64,000 nucleotides of DNA from an uncultured Erysipelotrichaceae bacterium (GTDB lineage Bacteria; Bacillota_I; Bacilli_A; Erysipelotrichales; Erysipelotrichaceae): contig OMYM01000414.1 in assembly GCA_900315225.1 (NCBI GenBank), positions 39,009 to 103,008 of the forward strand, in the 5' to 3' direction. Of the stretch, positions 43,029 to 51,724 are shown piece by piece; the first letter of the stretch is position 1; each line of letters opens with the position of its first letter. The notes beneath the pieces were generated by a model that was given only the letters and a program-made list of their open reading frames with translations, made no database searches and had not been told where the DNA came from. The translations under genes were made by a program, and so were the position numbers.

Positions 43029-43615
43029 CGCTGAAATTAACCGATGATATTCCAACGATGGAAGGGGATTTCTTCGGCGCTGATGTTGGCGCGGTTGCCT
43101 TGGCACGCAAAGGACTGCGCATGAAAATGGCTCTTGGCGACTTTGATTCTATCGAGGATGGTGCCATGGAACTCATCAAGGCACACGCGGATGAAGTGCG
43201 GGTATTGAATCCGATCAAAGATGACACGGATTCCGAGGCAATGGTTCGCTATGTCGTGTCCCTGGGATACAACGATATCATTCTCATCGGCGGGCTAGGG
43301 TCAAGAATGGATCATACTCTTGTGAACATTCGGCTTACGGTAGCGTTTTGCGGGCTGGTTTCTCTTTGGGACTCGCGCAATTTCATCAAGGCATATGGCG
43401 CGGGTAGGCATGTCATAGAAAAAAACGGCTGGAAATACATGTCGCTCTTTACGGAAGAACGCGCAATTGTCAGCCTTGATGGCGTGCGATACCCCTTGGC
43501 AAAAAAAGAGGTCACATATCGTGACCTCTATACCTCGTCCAATGAGATTCTTTCTACTAGTTGTGTGTTGACTGTGCATGAAGGCGTGGTGATCATCATG
43601 CAATGCAGAGATTAA
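43007..43615 (+). CDS. thiN: Thiamine pyrophosphokinase
   Basis: 202 residues. ADVGAVALARKGLRMKMALGDFDSIE near 25-50 carries the GDFDS motif of TPK, and the DDTDSEAMVRY and GGLGSRMDHTL motifs follow near 72 and 95. The enzyme transfers pyrophosphate from ATP to thiamine. It is the last gene of the rlmN-prpC-prkC-rsgA-rpe-thiN cluster, as in Bacillus (yloS). Its product is presumably needed for TPP enzymes such as the PFOR in this window. Confidence 0.92.
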   Translation: MLRRAIVALKLTDDIPTMEGDFFGADVGAVALARKGLRMKMALGDFDSIEDGAMELIKAHADEVRVLNPIKDDTDSEAMVRYVVSLGYNDIILIGGLGSRMDHTLVNIRLTVAFCGLVSLWDSRNFIKAYGAGRHVIEKNGWKYMSLFTEERAIVSLDGVRYPLAKKEVTYRDLYTSSNEILSTSCVLTVHEGVVIIMQCRD

Positions 43616-43642
43616 AAAAAGATCCATAGGAGATCTTTTTTT
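43614..43642. terminator. Bidirectional terminator between thiN and rpmB
   Basis: AAAAAAAGATC (43614-43624) and GATCTTTTTTT (43632-43642) form a symmetric stem that can end transcription of both convergent genes; it overlaps the stop codon of rpmB. Confidence 0.8.
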
Positions 43643-43847
43643 AGGCTGTTACTGCTTTTGGCTGTTTTCCTTTTTTCAGGCTTCTCAGCGCTCTTGCAGA
43701 GATTTTTACTGTTTGCGGCTTGCCGTCGATGACCATATGAACCTTTTGAAGATTAACGTTCCACTTGCGGCGTGAAGCATGCATGGAGTGAGAGCGTCTG
43801 TTTCCAGACATTGCTCTTTTACCAGTTATTGCACAAACTCTTGACAT
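43641..43847 (-). CDS. rpmB: Ribosomal protein bL28
   Basis: 68 residues. [30 protein letters not shown] is the unmistakable L28 N-terminus (about 3-32 in full), followed by a C-terminal [12 protein letters not shown]. Only one cysteine is present, so it is the zinc-free type. AAGGAGGTG lies just before the start on the minus strand. It has its own promoter and is convergent with thiN. Confidence 0.96.
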   Translation of the reverse strand: MSRVCAITGKRAMSGNRRSHSMHASRRKWNVNLQKVHMVIDGKPQTVKISARALRSLKKGKQPKAVTA

Positions 43848-43881
43848 AGCGCACCTCCTTCGATGAAATTTTCGCTAATTG

Positions 43882-43910
43882 AGAATACCATAGATCATGG
43901 TTCATTGCAA
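43882..43910 (-). promoter_or_regulatory. Promoter of rpmB
   Basis: On the minus strand: TTGCAA (43910-43905), a spacer of exactly 17, and TATTCT (43887-43882), preceded by TGG (an extended -10). Confidence 0.75.
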
Positions 43911-44047
43911 CTTAAATTTCAAAATAAGAAAAAAAGTGCCAAAATGGAAAAAAGACTTTTTATCGCTGTGGGGATAGAGTAGAATAAGTATAAAGCGGGT
44001 ATTTTTTTCATTTGAGTCCAGATGCCCGTTGTGAAGGGAGGTGCGCA

Positions 44048-45325
44048 GTGACCAACAAACAGATTTTTGCGGCGGTCGAAGTCAGCGATCATGAGGTCAG
44101 GCTGATTGTCGGAGAGTTTTTCAACACTCGGTTTAATATAATCAAGGTTGAACGCATTCCTTGCGCAGGCATGAGTTATAGCGTGGTCAGCGACCCGGAA
44201 GCGGTTGTTAATGCGGTCAAGGTCGCCGCATCCGATGCTTCGAAGATGATCGGGGCAGAGATACGCAAGGTAATCCTTGCGATGCCTGTATACAAGGCGA
44301 AGAGGTATTCCATCACATCGGTGGTGGATATTGATGGCCTTGAACGAAAAGTCACGCGCCAAGATATACTGAAAGCGCTAAAGAAGGCGGAAGCCGCTAC
44401 GACGATTGGAAAGGAATTTGCCTTGATCCAGTCGGTTCCTGTTAAATACACTGTCAATGGGATCACCACCAGGAGGCTTCCGATCGATGAAAAATGCGAG
44501 CAGCTGACGGTTGATGTCGACTTGTTGTGCGCAGACCGCAAGGTTTCATACGATATTGTTGGATGCATTGAGCGGGCAGGCCTTACTGTCAAGGATATAT
44601 TCCTGGATATGTACGCCGTAGGGAAGGAAGAGGCGCAGTTTGAACAAGCGATGAACCGCCAGGTGATCTTGTTGAAGATGGAAAGAACTTCGACATCCCT
44701 TGGCTTGTTGCGCAAGGGCAGGCTGACGACTGCAACTGTGTTTCCATATGGAATTGGCTCGATTGCCATGGCATTGACAGAGACATACGGCATCAAGGAA
44801 GAAACGGCGGTTGAACTGGTGAAATACAGCGCGCCGCTTAACAAGCCAAATTGTTCGGACAATCCTGTCCATATCTGGTCGGAGGGCGGCGAGACTAGAA
44901 CGATCAATGAACAGGAATTGGTGGCATGCATTGCTGAAAATGTTGAAATTTGGCTCGCTGGAATAGCAAAAACATGTATTCCAATCTTGCAAGCAGGCGA
45001 GACAACTGTTATGATTACAGGCGAGGGCGGCGAGACAATGGGACTTGACGAACTCTTGCAAGATAGGCTTCATATTGAAGTTCGTACCTATATACCAGAA
45101 ACGCTTGGTGGAAGGAATGCTGGTTTGACCGCTTGCCTTGGCTTGTTCTACGCATATCAGGATAAACTTCCAATTGTTGGTGATACCGATGACAGTCTGG
45201 ATATGGACGCATTTATAAAAGCAGTGTCTTACCGTGATAAGAAGGCGGAAGGTTCAAAGGAAGACACGTTGACAAATAAGCTCCGGGGGCTTTTCCTCGA
45301 AGGAAAAAATAAAGTGGAGAGGTAA
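44048..45325 (+). CDS. ftsA: FtsA-like cell division protein, divergent
   Basis: 425 residues directly before ftsZ (four-base gap). The SHS2/1C region VDIDGLERKVTRQDILKAL, the ALIQSVPVKYTVNGI block and a C-terminal amphipathic helix (KLRGLFLEG) fit FtsA, which anchors FtsZ to the membrane. The actin-type nucleotide motifs are much changed. The first phosphate loop reads AVEVSDHEVRLIVGE where D-I-G is expected, the second reads LLKMERTSTSLGLL with no DIGGGTT, and the third is MITGEGGETMGL. ATP binding is therefore doubtful. GTG 44048 follows GGGAGGTG; the earlier ATG at 44012 has no ribosome binding site. Confidence 0.85.
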   Translation: MTNKQIFAAVEVSDHEVRLIVGEFFNTRFNIIKVERIPCAGMSYSVVSDPEAVVNAVKVAASDASKMIGAEIRKVILAMPVYKAKRYSITSVVDIDGLERKVTRQDILKALKKAEAATTIGKEFALIQSVPVKYTVNGITTRRLPIDEKCEQLTVDVDLLCADRKVSYDIVGCIERAGLTVKDIFLDMYAVGKEEAQFEQAMNRQVILLKMERTSTSLGLLRKGRLTTATVFPYGIGSIAMALTETYGIKEETAVELVKYSAPLNKPNCSDNPVHIWSEGGETRTINEQELVACIAENVEIWLAGIAKTCIPILQAGETTVMITGEGGETMGLDELLQDRLHIEVRTYIPETLGGRNAGLTACLGLFYAYQDKLPIVGDTDDSLDMDAFIKAVSYRDKKAEGSKEDTLTNKLRGLFLEGKNKVER

Positions 45326-45329
45326 TGTT

Positions 45330-46418
45330 ATGGCAGATTTAACTTATAACCAGGTCGCTAAGATTAAGGTTTTCGGTGTGGGCGGCGCTGGTTCAAACGC
45401 CGTTAATCGTATGGTTCAGGAAGGTGTTCAGGGCGTCGAGTTTTATGTTGCAAACACAGATTTGCAGGCGCTCGATATTTCGCCGGTCGCCAACAAGATT
45501 CAATTGGGGAAAGAGGGTCTTGGCGCGGGTGGCAATCCCGACAATGGTCGCAAGGCTGCTGTCGAAAGCGAGGATGCGATCCGCAAGGCAATGGAAGGCG
45601 CAGACATGATTTTCCTGACTGCTGGACTTGGTGGCGGAACTGGGACGGGTGCTTCTCCATTGTTTGCGAAGATTGCCAAGGAGCTTGGATGTTTGACGGT
45701 AGGCATTGTCACCAAGCCTTTCAACTTTGAAGGCAAGAAGAGAATGGTGCAAGCTGAGCAGGGTCTTGAGCAGTTGAAGGAATATGTTGATTCGTTGATT
45801 ATTATTTCGAACAACAAGGTTCTCCAGGTCATCGGGCATATTCCATTCGAGGATGCTTTCAAAGAAGCGGACAATATCTTGCGCCAGGGCGTTCAGACAA
45901 TTACAGACTTGATTGCCGTTCCAGCTATGATCAACCTTGATTTTGCGGACATCAAGAGTGTTATGGAAGGACAAGGTTCTGCTTTGTTTGGCATTGGCAT
46001 GGCTGATGGCGAGGACAAGGCTAGGGATGCGGCTGAAAGGGCTATCCAGTCTCCGTTGCTTGAAGCGCAGATCAATGGCGCAAAGAGCGCGATTATCAAT
46101 GTTACTGGTGGAACAAGTATGTCAGCGTATGATGCCAGCGAGGCCGTTGACTATATTCGCGAGGCTGCGGGAAATGACATTGATATTATCTTTGGTGTAG
46201 CGATCAATGATAAGATTGGCGATTCTATTATCGTTTCTGTAATTGCAACGGGATTTGATCTGCCCAAGCCCGAAACAATGAACAAGAATGAGAGCCAGCC
46301 GGTAGTTCAGGTTACGCAAATGGGAAATAGGCCAAGTGCTCCAGCCCCTTCCGATGACGATGTTTCGTTTGGCGGCGATGACGATGATGGCATCCCTGGA
46401 TTCTTCCGTAGGAGCTGA
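45330..46418 (+). CDS. ftsZ: Cell division GTPase FtsZ
   Basis: 362 residues. KVFGVGGAGSNAVNRM at the N-terminus, the tubulin signature LGGGTGTGASP near 104, and the NIDF-like NLDFADIKSVM block near 205 are intact. A short acidic linker with DDDV...GDDDDG ends in IPGFFRRS, the C-terminal peptide that binds FtsA and other partners. FtsZ polymerises at midcell. The linker is short. The conserved pairing with ftsA makes the division role secure. Confidence 0.97.
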   Translation: MADLTYNQVAKIKVFGVGGAGSNAVNRMVQEGVQGVEFYVANTDLQALDISPVANKIQLGKEGLGAGGNPDNGRKAAVESEDAIRKAMEGADMIFLTAGLGGGTGTGASPLFAKIAKELGCLTVGIVTKPFNFEGKKRMVQAEQGLEQLKEYVDSLIIISNNKVLQVIGHIPFEDAFKEADNILRQGVQTITDLIAVPAMINLDFADIKSVMEGQGSALFGIGMADGEDKARDAAERAIQSPLLEAQINGAKSAIINVTGGTSMSAYDASEAVDYIREAAGNDIDIIFGVAINDKIGDSIIVSVIATGFDLPKPETMNKNESQPVVQVTQMGNRPSAPAPSDDDVSFGGDDDDGIPGFFRRS

Positions 46419-46437
46419 TTATTGGGTTTTAGAGATG

Positions 46438-46466
46438 AAACCGTCTTGGATAAAGACGGTTTTTTT
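46438..46466 (+). terminator. Intrinsic terminator after ftsZ
   Basis: ACCGTCTT (46440-46447) pairs with AAGACGGT (46453-46460) around a five-base loop (GGATA), followed by seven T residues. Confidence 0.85.
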
Positions 46467-46481
46467 GAGAGGAAAGATAAA

Positions 46482-46886
46482 ATGGATAGAGAAACCTTGG
46501 CGGTTGAACGTCGCAACAAGGGGTATAATTGTGCGCAGGCAGTGCTGTGTACGTATTGCGATTTGTTTGGTGTCGATGAGAAAATGGCATTTATCATGTC
46601 GGAAGGGCTTGGAACCGGCATGGGCTGCACATTGGCAACATGCGGTGCTTTGAGCGCCGCAGGAATGCTTGCGGGCATGAAATGTAGTACAGCAAACTTG
46701 GAAAGCCCAAATTCCAAGGGAAGCACATACCGGATAACCCGTGAAATTGTAAAAGAATTCAAAGAACAGGCTGGTGCTGTACGTTGTCGAGATTTGAAAG
46801 GCATTGAAACAGGGAAGGTCTTGTGCGAGTGTGAGGATTGTGTACGCATTGCATGTCGTCTCATTGAGAAGGGAGTGCTGAAATGA
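46482..46886 (+). CDS. C_GCAxxG_C_C-family protein (putative redox protein)
   Basis: 134 residues. The cysteine-rich pattern of this family is present: NKGYNCAQAVLC near 12, GTGMGCTLATCGALSAAG near 44, and C-terminal CRDL..VLCECEDCV. The family is widespread in anaerobes and often linked to redox or selenium-related functions, but its reaction is not established. The start is set at ATG 46482, behind GAGAGGAAAG and after the ftsZ terminator; the longer frame from 46422 would cross that terminator. It overlaps the next gene by four bases. Confidence 0.75.
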   Translation: MDRETLAVERRNKGYNCAQAVLCTYCDLFGVDEKMAFIMSEGLGTGMGCTLATCGALSAAGMLAGMKCSTANLESPNSKGSTYRITREIVKEFKEQAGAVRCRDLKGIETGKVLCECEDCVRIACRLIEKGVLK

Positions 46887-47776
46887 AAGTCGATCTTGAA
46901 CAAGTTGTCATGGCTTTGACGAGGATGGAAGAAGAAGGGGATGCGTATTATTCGAAGTATGATGAAAGAGTTGTTTATCCCCAGCTGGAGGATAGCGATG
47001 ATTTCGATGACGATTTTGAGGATTTCATGAATAGTCGGGAATACCTCTTCATTGAAAGAATCGATGGGCAAGAGCGATACAATATCATGCATTCTTTTGC
47101 CCAGGGACAGAAGAACGGGAATGTGAAAGACTGGTTGATGAATAGTCTTTCTGGGAAAGGCGCATTTCGCCGTTTCCGCGCATCTTTGGAAAGATTTGGC
47201 ATGGAGGGGGAATGGTATGACTATGAAGCAAGCTCGCTTCGCGCGCTGGCAATGGATTGGTGCGAAGAGAACGGGGTAGTCTATGAAGACCGTCATCCTG
47301 TGAAGCGGTTTGAGCATGTGGAAACAAAGGAAGCGCCGAAAAAGAAAGAAAAATATAGAATTGTCAATATTGGCGAAAAGAATTTCCGCTACCTGTCGTT
47401 CATGCATGCTGATTTTACCGGACTAGAACCTGAGGATGCAGAGCAAGAAATTGAGGATCTCTTGAAGGATGGAGTCAAGGTGGTTGCGGCTTCCGATAAA
47501 GGAAGGTATGTTGGATACGGCATGATGGACAACAGTGGCTTGATTGCTCTGTATGTGCAGCCACAGTTACGCAGAAAAGGAATTGGCTCGCTGATATTCA
47601 ATTCTTTGGGTGTGCCAGAAGCAGGACTCAAGGCAGACCCGGCGGATGCCGTGATGCTTGCCTTTTTTCAAAAGCAAGGGTTTGGCGTCATTGAAAGTAT
47701 TGTCTTGAGAAAAAAGAAAGATGGCGAAGAATTGAGCGAAGAATATGCTTTGCAGGGAATTAGGTTTCTGCATTGA
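46883..47776 (+). CDS. UPF0158-domain protein fused to a GNAT acetyltransferase
   Basis: 297 residues in two parts. The first 140 or so match UPF0158: an acidic stretch (DSDDFDDDFEDF), YLFIERIDGQERYNIM, GKGAFRRFRASLERFGMEGEWYDY, and AMDWCEENGVVY. From about 155 the sequence turns into a GNAT N-acetyltransferase with the acetyl-CoA loop LYVQPQLRRKGIGSLIF near 225 and FFQKQGFGVIE near 265. The acetyl acceptor is unknown. A charged linker (KEAPKKKEKY) separates the domains. It is coupled to the cysteine-rich protein upstream by a four-base overlap. Confidence 0.75.
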   Translation: MKVDLEQVVMALTRMEEEGDAYYSKYDERVVYPQLEDSDDFDDDFEDFMNSREYLFIERIDGQERYNIMHSFAQGQKNGNVKDWLMNSLSGKGAFRRFRASLERFGMEGEWYDYEASSLRALAMDWCEENGVVYEDRHPVKRFEHVETKEAPKKKEKYRIVNIGEKNFRYLSFMHADFTGLEPEDAEQEIEDLLKDGVKVVAASDKGRYVGYGMMDNSGLIALYVQPQLRRKGIGSLIFNSLGVPEAGLKADPADAVMLAFFQKQGFGVIESIVLRKKKDGEELSEEYALQGIRFLH

Positions 47777-47917
47777 AAATGCCATGTGACTTGAACGTCA
47801 ACGAGCTTGCTGGATCGTTGGCGTTTTTTGGACATGGCAATATGCACATGTTGCTGGGGAATCGAGCTTTGAAGCATGATGTGAAAGTATGGTTATCGCG
47901 AGGTATTGTTTGTGGGA

Positions 47918-49384
47918 ATGATGAAAAAAAGCGGTCTCTGTTTGTTGGCTGTGTCATTGACGGTCAATGTATTATTCATGTATTTTGCCGGACAGACGAT
48001 GATTGATTCTGATATGGCGAATGAAATGCTGTTGGCCAGGCATCTGAATGAAACGGGAAGGATAGTTTCTGCTGATTGGCTATACACGACGGAAGTAAGG
48101 TTTTTTAATATCCAATGGATATTCCGGGTATTTTTGCTTCTGGGAATGTCCATGCATATGGCAAGGACGTTTTCCATGGCTGTTGTCTATGCTCTTTATG
48201 CAGCATCGGCTATCTATATGTTGGAAAAACATGGGTATGGGGACGAAAGGTATGCGATTGCAGGGCTATTGCTTTGGCCGATCGGTTCCATGTATTGGTT
48301 TCTGGGAATTTTTGGTGGATGCTATGTCTTGTATGGTGCCATGGCAATGTTTTCCCTAGGACTTTTCAAGGAAGAAAACGTCAGGATGCATGGGTTGAAT
48401 TGTGCATTGGCGTTTTTGACAGGGTTGAATGGAATCAAGCAGATGATGGTTTTCTACATGCCGTTGTTGGTTGGTTGCGTATTATGGCAACTCAAGAGAA
48501 AAGACATGAAAATTTTGAAGAGAGCCATTCTTTTGGTTATCATGAACCTTGCGGGAATTATTCTTAATAAGATCTTGTTTGTCAATATCAGCTATCAGTC
48601 TTATGGCGCAACAAAGTGGAATGGAACGCTATGGGATGCTAGCTTGGACATCGTTGGAATGTTCAAGACATGGGGGGATTTTTTAGCGCTGTTTGGCTAT
48701 CAAGGAGGTGTTAAGCTGTTTTCTTTTGCTGGAATGGCATCGGTCGTTGGTTGCGCCATTGGGTTATGGTGCGCGTATGTCATATACATGGGCATAAAAG
48801 ATGAAACAATGATCTGGTATTTTATTGTCGGGGCATTGCTCGTAGATGGTCTTGCCTTTGCCAACTTGGACGTCCAGTACAATTCATCGTATTGGCTTGT
48901 TCTGTACCCGTTTGCTTTGGCATATGCGTTGTCGTTTGTACGCAAGCATTCTTTCTTGCCTTTTGTGGTGGCTATTATGTTTGCCTTTTGTTCTACGGCG
49001 ACTTTGAAACGCGAAATTGAAACGCCACTGCGCGCCAAAAAAGGCTTGTATGAAACAGCGCAATGGTTGGTTGAAAATGGGCATGCGCAAGGATATGCGA
49101 CTTTTTGGAATGCGGATAGCGCGGTTGAAATGACATCTGGGAAACTGGAAATTTGGTCTTTGAATGATTATTCGACTCCTTTTTCGTTTTCATGGGCGCA
49201 AGCCGCATCGCATAAGACAATGGCACCGCAAGGAGAAGTGTTTTTGATTGTTGATCGATCTGAACGGTATCTTCCAGGATACAGCAATGTGCAAGGCAGG
49301 AAAACGGTTTTTGCGAATCAAAGCTATGAGATACTGTTGTTTCCTTCCATTGAAGGAATGATTGCGACTATGTCAGGAAAGTAG
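47918..49384 (+). CDS. Multi-pass membrane protein, GT-C glycosyltransferase-like
   Basis: About 488 residues with ten or more hydrophobic segments. After the first helix comes a short loop with DSDMANEMLLARHLNETG; an acidic motif in the first extracellular loop is what GT-C glycosyltransferases of the ArnT/PMT type use. A soluble C-terminal part of about 120 residues (FWNADSAVEMTSGKLEIW) also fits that class. No specific family is certain. Such enzymes transfer sugars from polyprenyl-phosphate donors outside the membrane. The start is uncertain among TTG 47906, GTG 47912 and ATG 47918/47921. I found no clear promoter in the 140 bases before it. Confidence 0.6.
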   Translation: MMKKSGLCLLAVSLTVNVLFMYFAGQTMIDSDMANEMLLARHLNETGRIVSADWLYTTEVRFFNIQWIFRVFLLLGMSMHMARTFSMAVVYALYAASAIYMLEKHGYGDERYAIAGLLLWPIGSMYWFLGIFGGCYVLYGAMAMFSLGLFKEENVRMHGLNCALAFLTGLNGIKQMMVFYMPLLVGCVLWQLKRKDMKILKRAILLVIMNLAGIILNKILFVNISYQSYGATKWNGTLWDASLDIVGMFKTWGDFLALFGYQGGVKLFSFAGMASVVGCAIGLWCAYVIYMGIKDETMIWYFIVGALLVDGLAFANLDVQYNSSYWLVLYPFALAYALSFVRKHSFLPFVVAIMFAFCSTATLKREIETPLRAKKGLYETAQWLVENGHAQGYATFWNADSAVEMTSGKLEIWSLNDYSTPFSFSWAQAASHKTMAPQGEVFLIVDRSERYLPGYSNVQGRKTVFANQSYEILLFPSIEGMIATMSGK

Positions 49385-49395
49385 AGGTATAAGGC

Positions 49396-50754
49396 ATGGA
49401 TTTGTTTTCATATGCGGGCGAGGAGAGAAAGAAAAAAGATGAGCCTCTTGCGGCGCGGATGCGTCCGCAGGGCTTGGAAGAGATTGTTGGGCAAGAGCAT
49501 ATCGTAGGAAAAAACAAGCTGCTTTACCGGGCGATCCAGGCGGATCAGTTGAGTTCCTTGATTTTCTATGGCCCGCCAGGTACAGGAAAGACGACATTGG
49601 CCATGGTGATTGCCAAGACGACAAGAGCCGTGTTTAGGCAAATCAACGCGACAATCGCAGGCAAAAAGGACATGGAGGCGGCAGTAGAGGCGGCCAAGCA
49701 GGCGCTAGGCGCATATGACAGAAGAACGATTCTGTTCATTGATGAGATTCATCGCTTCAATAAGGCGCAACAAGACTATCTTTTGCCATATGTCGAAGAT
49801 GGTACTGTTATTTTGATTGGCGCAACGACAGAAAACCCATATTTTGAGGTCAACAAGGCGCTGTTGTCGCGTTCACGGATCTTTGAGCTAAAGCCATTGG
49901 AAAAAGAGGATATCGTCAAGCTGATGAAAAGGGCAATCAATGATCCTTTGCGTGGAGTGGGGATGTATCAGGTTATTGCGGACGATGATGCGCTGGATTT
50001 TTTGGCGGAGGCAGCCGATGGCGATGCGCGTGGTGCATTGAACGCGCTGGAATTGGCAGCTCTGACTACCCAGAGGGAAAATGATGGAAGTGTGCGGCTC
50101 ACCATGGAGGTGGCTCAGGAATGCATACAGAAACGTGCGTTAAAGTATGACAAGGATGGAGACGGACATTATGATGTCATATCGGCTTTCATCAAATCCA
50201 TGCGCGGATCGGATCCTGATGCGACATTGTATTACCTTGCGCGCTTGTTGAAGGCAGGGGAGGATGTTCGTTTTATTTCACGTCGCATCATGATTGCGGC
50301 GGCAGAAGAATGTGGCAATGCGGATCCAAGGGCGTTGGAGATTGCGGTGAATGCTGCTTTGGCGGTAGAACGCATCGGCATGCCGGAAGGACAGATTATT
50401 CTTGCGCAAGCAGCGACATATATTGCATGCGCACCGAAGTCAAATGCAGCTTCCTCGGGGATCTTCAAAGCCCTGGAGGAAGTGGAACGCAGCGGGAACC
50501 TAAGAATCCCACCATACCTACAGGATGCTCATTATGCTTCGGCGGAAAAACTGGGGCGTGGCGTAGGATACAAGTATGCGCACGATTATCCACACCATTA
50601 TGTGCCTCAGCAATATCTACCCGACGCGATTCGAAACAACAGATATTACAACTTTTCGCATGTTGCATACGAAGCGCGCTTGCGGCAGTATTTTGACTCT
50701 ATCGGGAAAAGGGACTATGGGCGCGAGGAGCTAGAAGCAAACCGCAACAAATAA
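49396..50754 (+). CDS. rarA: RarA/MgsA replication-associated recombination ATPase
   Basis: 452 residues. RMRPQGLEEIVGQEHIVG near 22, Walker A GPPGTGKTT near 56, Walker B LFIDEIHRFNKAQQD near 115 and the sensor GATTENPYFEVN near 140 are typical of the clamp-loader-like RarA family, with the C-terminal helical tetramerisation domain and its YKYAHDYP motif. It acts at stalled replication forks. It starts 12 bases after the membrane protein gene. Confidence 0.95.
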   Translation: MDLFSYAGEERKKKDEPLAARMRPQGLEEIVGQEHIVGKNKLLYRAIQADQLSSLIFYGPPGTGKTTLAMVIAKTTRAVFRQINATIAGKKDMEAAVEAAKQALGAYDRRTILFIDEIHRFNKAQQDYLLPYVEDGTVILIGATTENPYFEVNKALLSRSRIFELKPLEKEDIVKLMKRAINDPLRGVGMYQVIADDDALDFLAEAADGDARGALNALELAALTTQRENDGSVRLTMEVAQECIQKRALKYDKDGDGHYDVISAFIKSMRGSDPDATLYYLARLLKAGEDVRFISRRIMIAAAEECGNADPRALEIAVNAALAVERIGMPEGQIILAQAATYIACAPKSNAASSGIFKALEEVERSGNLRIPPYLQDAHYASAEKLGRGVGYKYAHDYPHHYVPQQYLPDAIRNNRYYNFSHVAYEARLRQYFDSIGKRDYGREELEANRNK

Positions 50755-50759
50755 GACAT

Positions 50760-50788
50760 TTGACCTGCCAGGAAAAGATGAGTATATT
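50760..50788 (+). promoter_or_regulatory. Promoter of purC
   Basis: TTGACC (50760-50765), a spacer of exactly 17, and TATATT (50783-50788), about 32 bases before the start codon. Confidence 0.75.
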
Positions 50789-50819
50789 GTTAGGGAATTT
50801 TTGAAAAGGAGATATCCCA

Positions 50820-51695
50820 ATGAAAGAATATGTTCCCGTCAAGGAAGGAAAGGTTCGTGAAATCTATGACCTAGGCGATGCCTTGGTCATGGTTGCGACT
50901 GACAGGATTTCTGCATTTGATGTCATCTTGAAAAACAAGATAGCAGGAAAGGGCAAGGTTTTGACGCAAATGTCCGCGTTCTGGTTCGATTATGCCAAAG
51001 ATATTATTCCCAACCACATGATCAGCACAAATGTTGCGGATATGCCTGCATTTTTCCAAAGTGAAAGCTTCAGCGGCAGATCAATGCTTTGCCGGAAGTT
51101 GGAAATGTTGCCGATTGAGTGCATTGTCAGAGGGTATATTACGGGAAGTGGCTGGGCAAGCTACCAGAAAAACGGAACGGTTTGCGGTATTCGGCTTCAG
51201 GATGGATTGAGAGAGTGTGACAAGCTTCCAGAAGCGATCTATACTCCTTCCACCAAGGCGGAAATCGGCGATCATGACGAAAATATTAGTTTTGAGCGCT
51301 CTATCGAGATTCTCGAAAAGCTTTATCCAGGAAAAGGAAGGGGCTATGCCGAGTCGTTGCGCGACAATACAATCACTCTTTACAAGAAATGCGCTGACTA
51401 CGCATTGTCCAAAGGAATTATCATCGCTGATACAAAGTTTGAATTTGGCTTGGATGAAGATGGCAATGTCGTGCTTGCGGACGAGATGCTGACGCCGGAT
51501 TCCTCTAGGTTTTGGCCATTGGATGGCTATGAACCAGGACATGGGCAGCCTTCGTTTGACAAGCAATTTGTCAGGGATTGGCTGAAAGCGAATCCTGACA
51601 AGGGCTATGAGTTGCCAAAGGATGTCATTGAGAAGACAGTCGCCAAGTATGAAGAGGCATATATGCTTCTGACTGGAAAGAAAATCGAAAAATAG
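50820..51695 (+). CDS. purC: Phosphoribosylaminoimidazole-succinocarboxamide synthase (SAICAR synthetase)
   Basis: 291 residues, the longer bacterial/yeast-like form. KEGKVREIYDLGDALVMVATDRISAFDVIL at the start (about 7-36), ECIVRGYITGSGWASY near 101, and the ADTKFEFGLDEDG and ADEMLTPDSSRFW blocks near 201-225 identify PurC. It joins CAIR and aspartate with ATP in purine synthesis. It has its own promoter and terminator, and no other de novo purine gene is near. AAGGAGA precedes the start. Confidence 0.95.
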   Translation: MKEYVPVKEGKVREIYDLGDALVMVATDRISAFDVILKNKIAGKGKVLTQMSAFWFDYAKDIIPNHMISTNVADMPAFFQSESFSGRSMLCRKLEMLPIECIVRGYITGSGWASYQKNGTVCGIRLQDGLRECDKLPEAIYTPSTKAEIGDHDENISFERSIEILEKLYPGKGRGYAESLRDNTITLYKKCADYALSKGIIIADTKFEFGLDEDGNVVLADEMLTPDSSRFWPLDGYEPGHGQPSFDKQFVRDWLKANPDKGYELPKDVIEKTVAKYEEAYMLLTGKKIEK

Positions 51696-51698
51696 GAA

Positions 51699-51724
51699 AA
51701 GACGGGGCAAGTTTGCCCCGTCTT
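51699..51724. terminator. Bidirectional terminator between purC and the deacetylase gene
   Basis: AAGACGGGGCAA (51699-51710) and TTGCCCCGTCTT (51713-51724) are an almost continuous GC-rich palindrome between convergent genes; the T tract is short on the plus strand. Confidence 0.75.

Noticed and set aside
47773..48006. Plus-strand ORF of 77 codons before the membrane protein gene
   Set aside because: No ribosome binding site and a large overlap with the better supported membrane protein frame.
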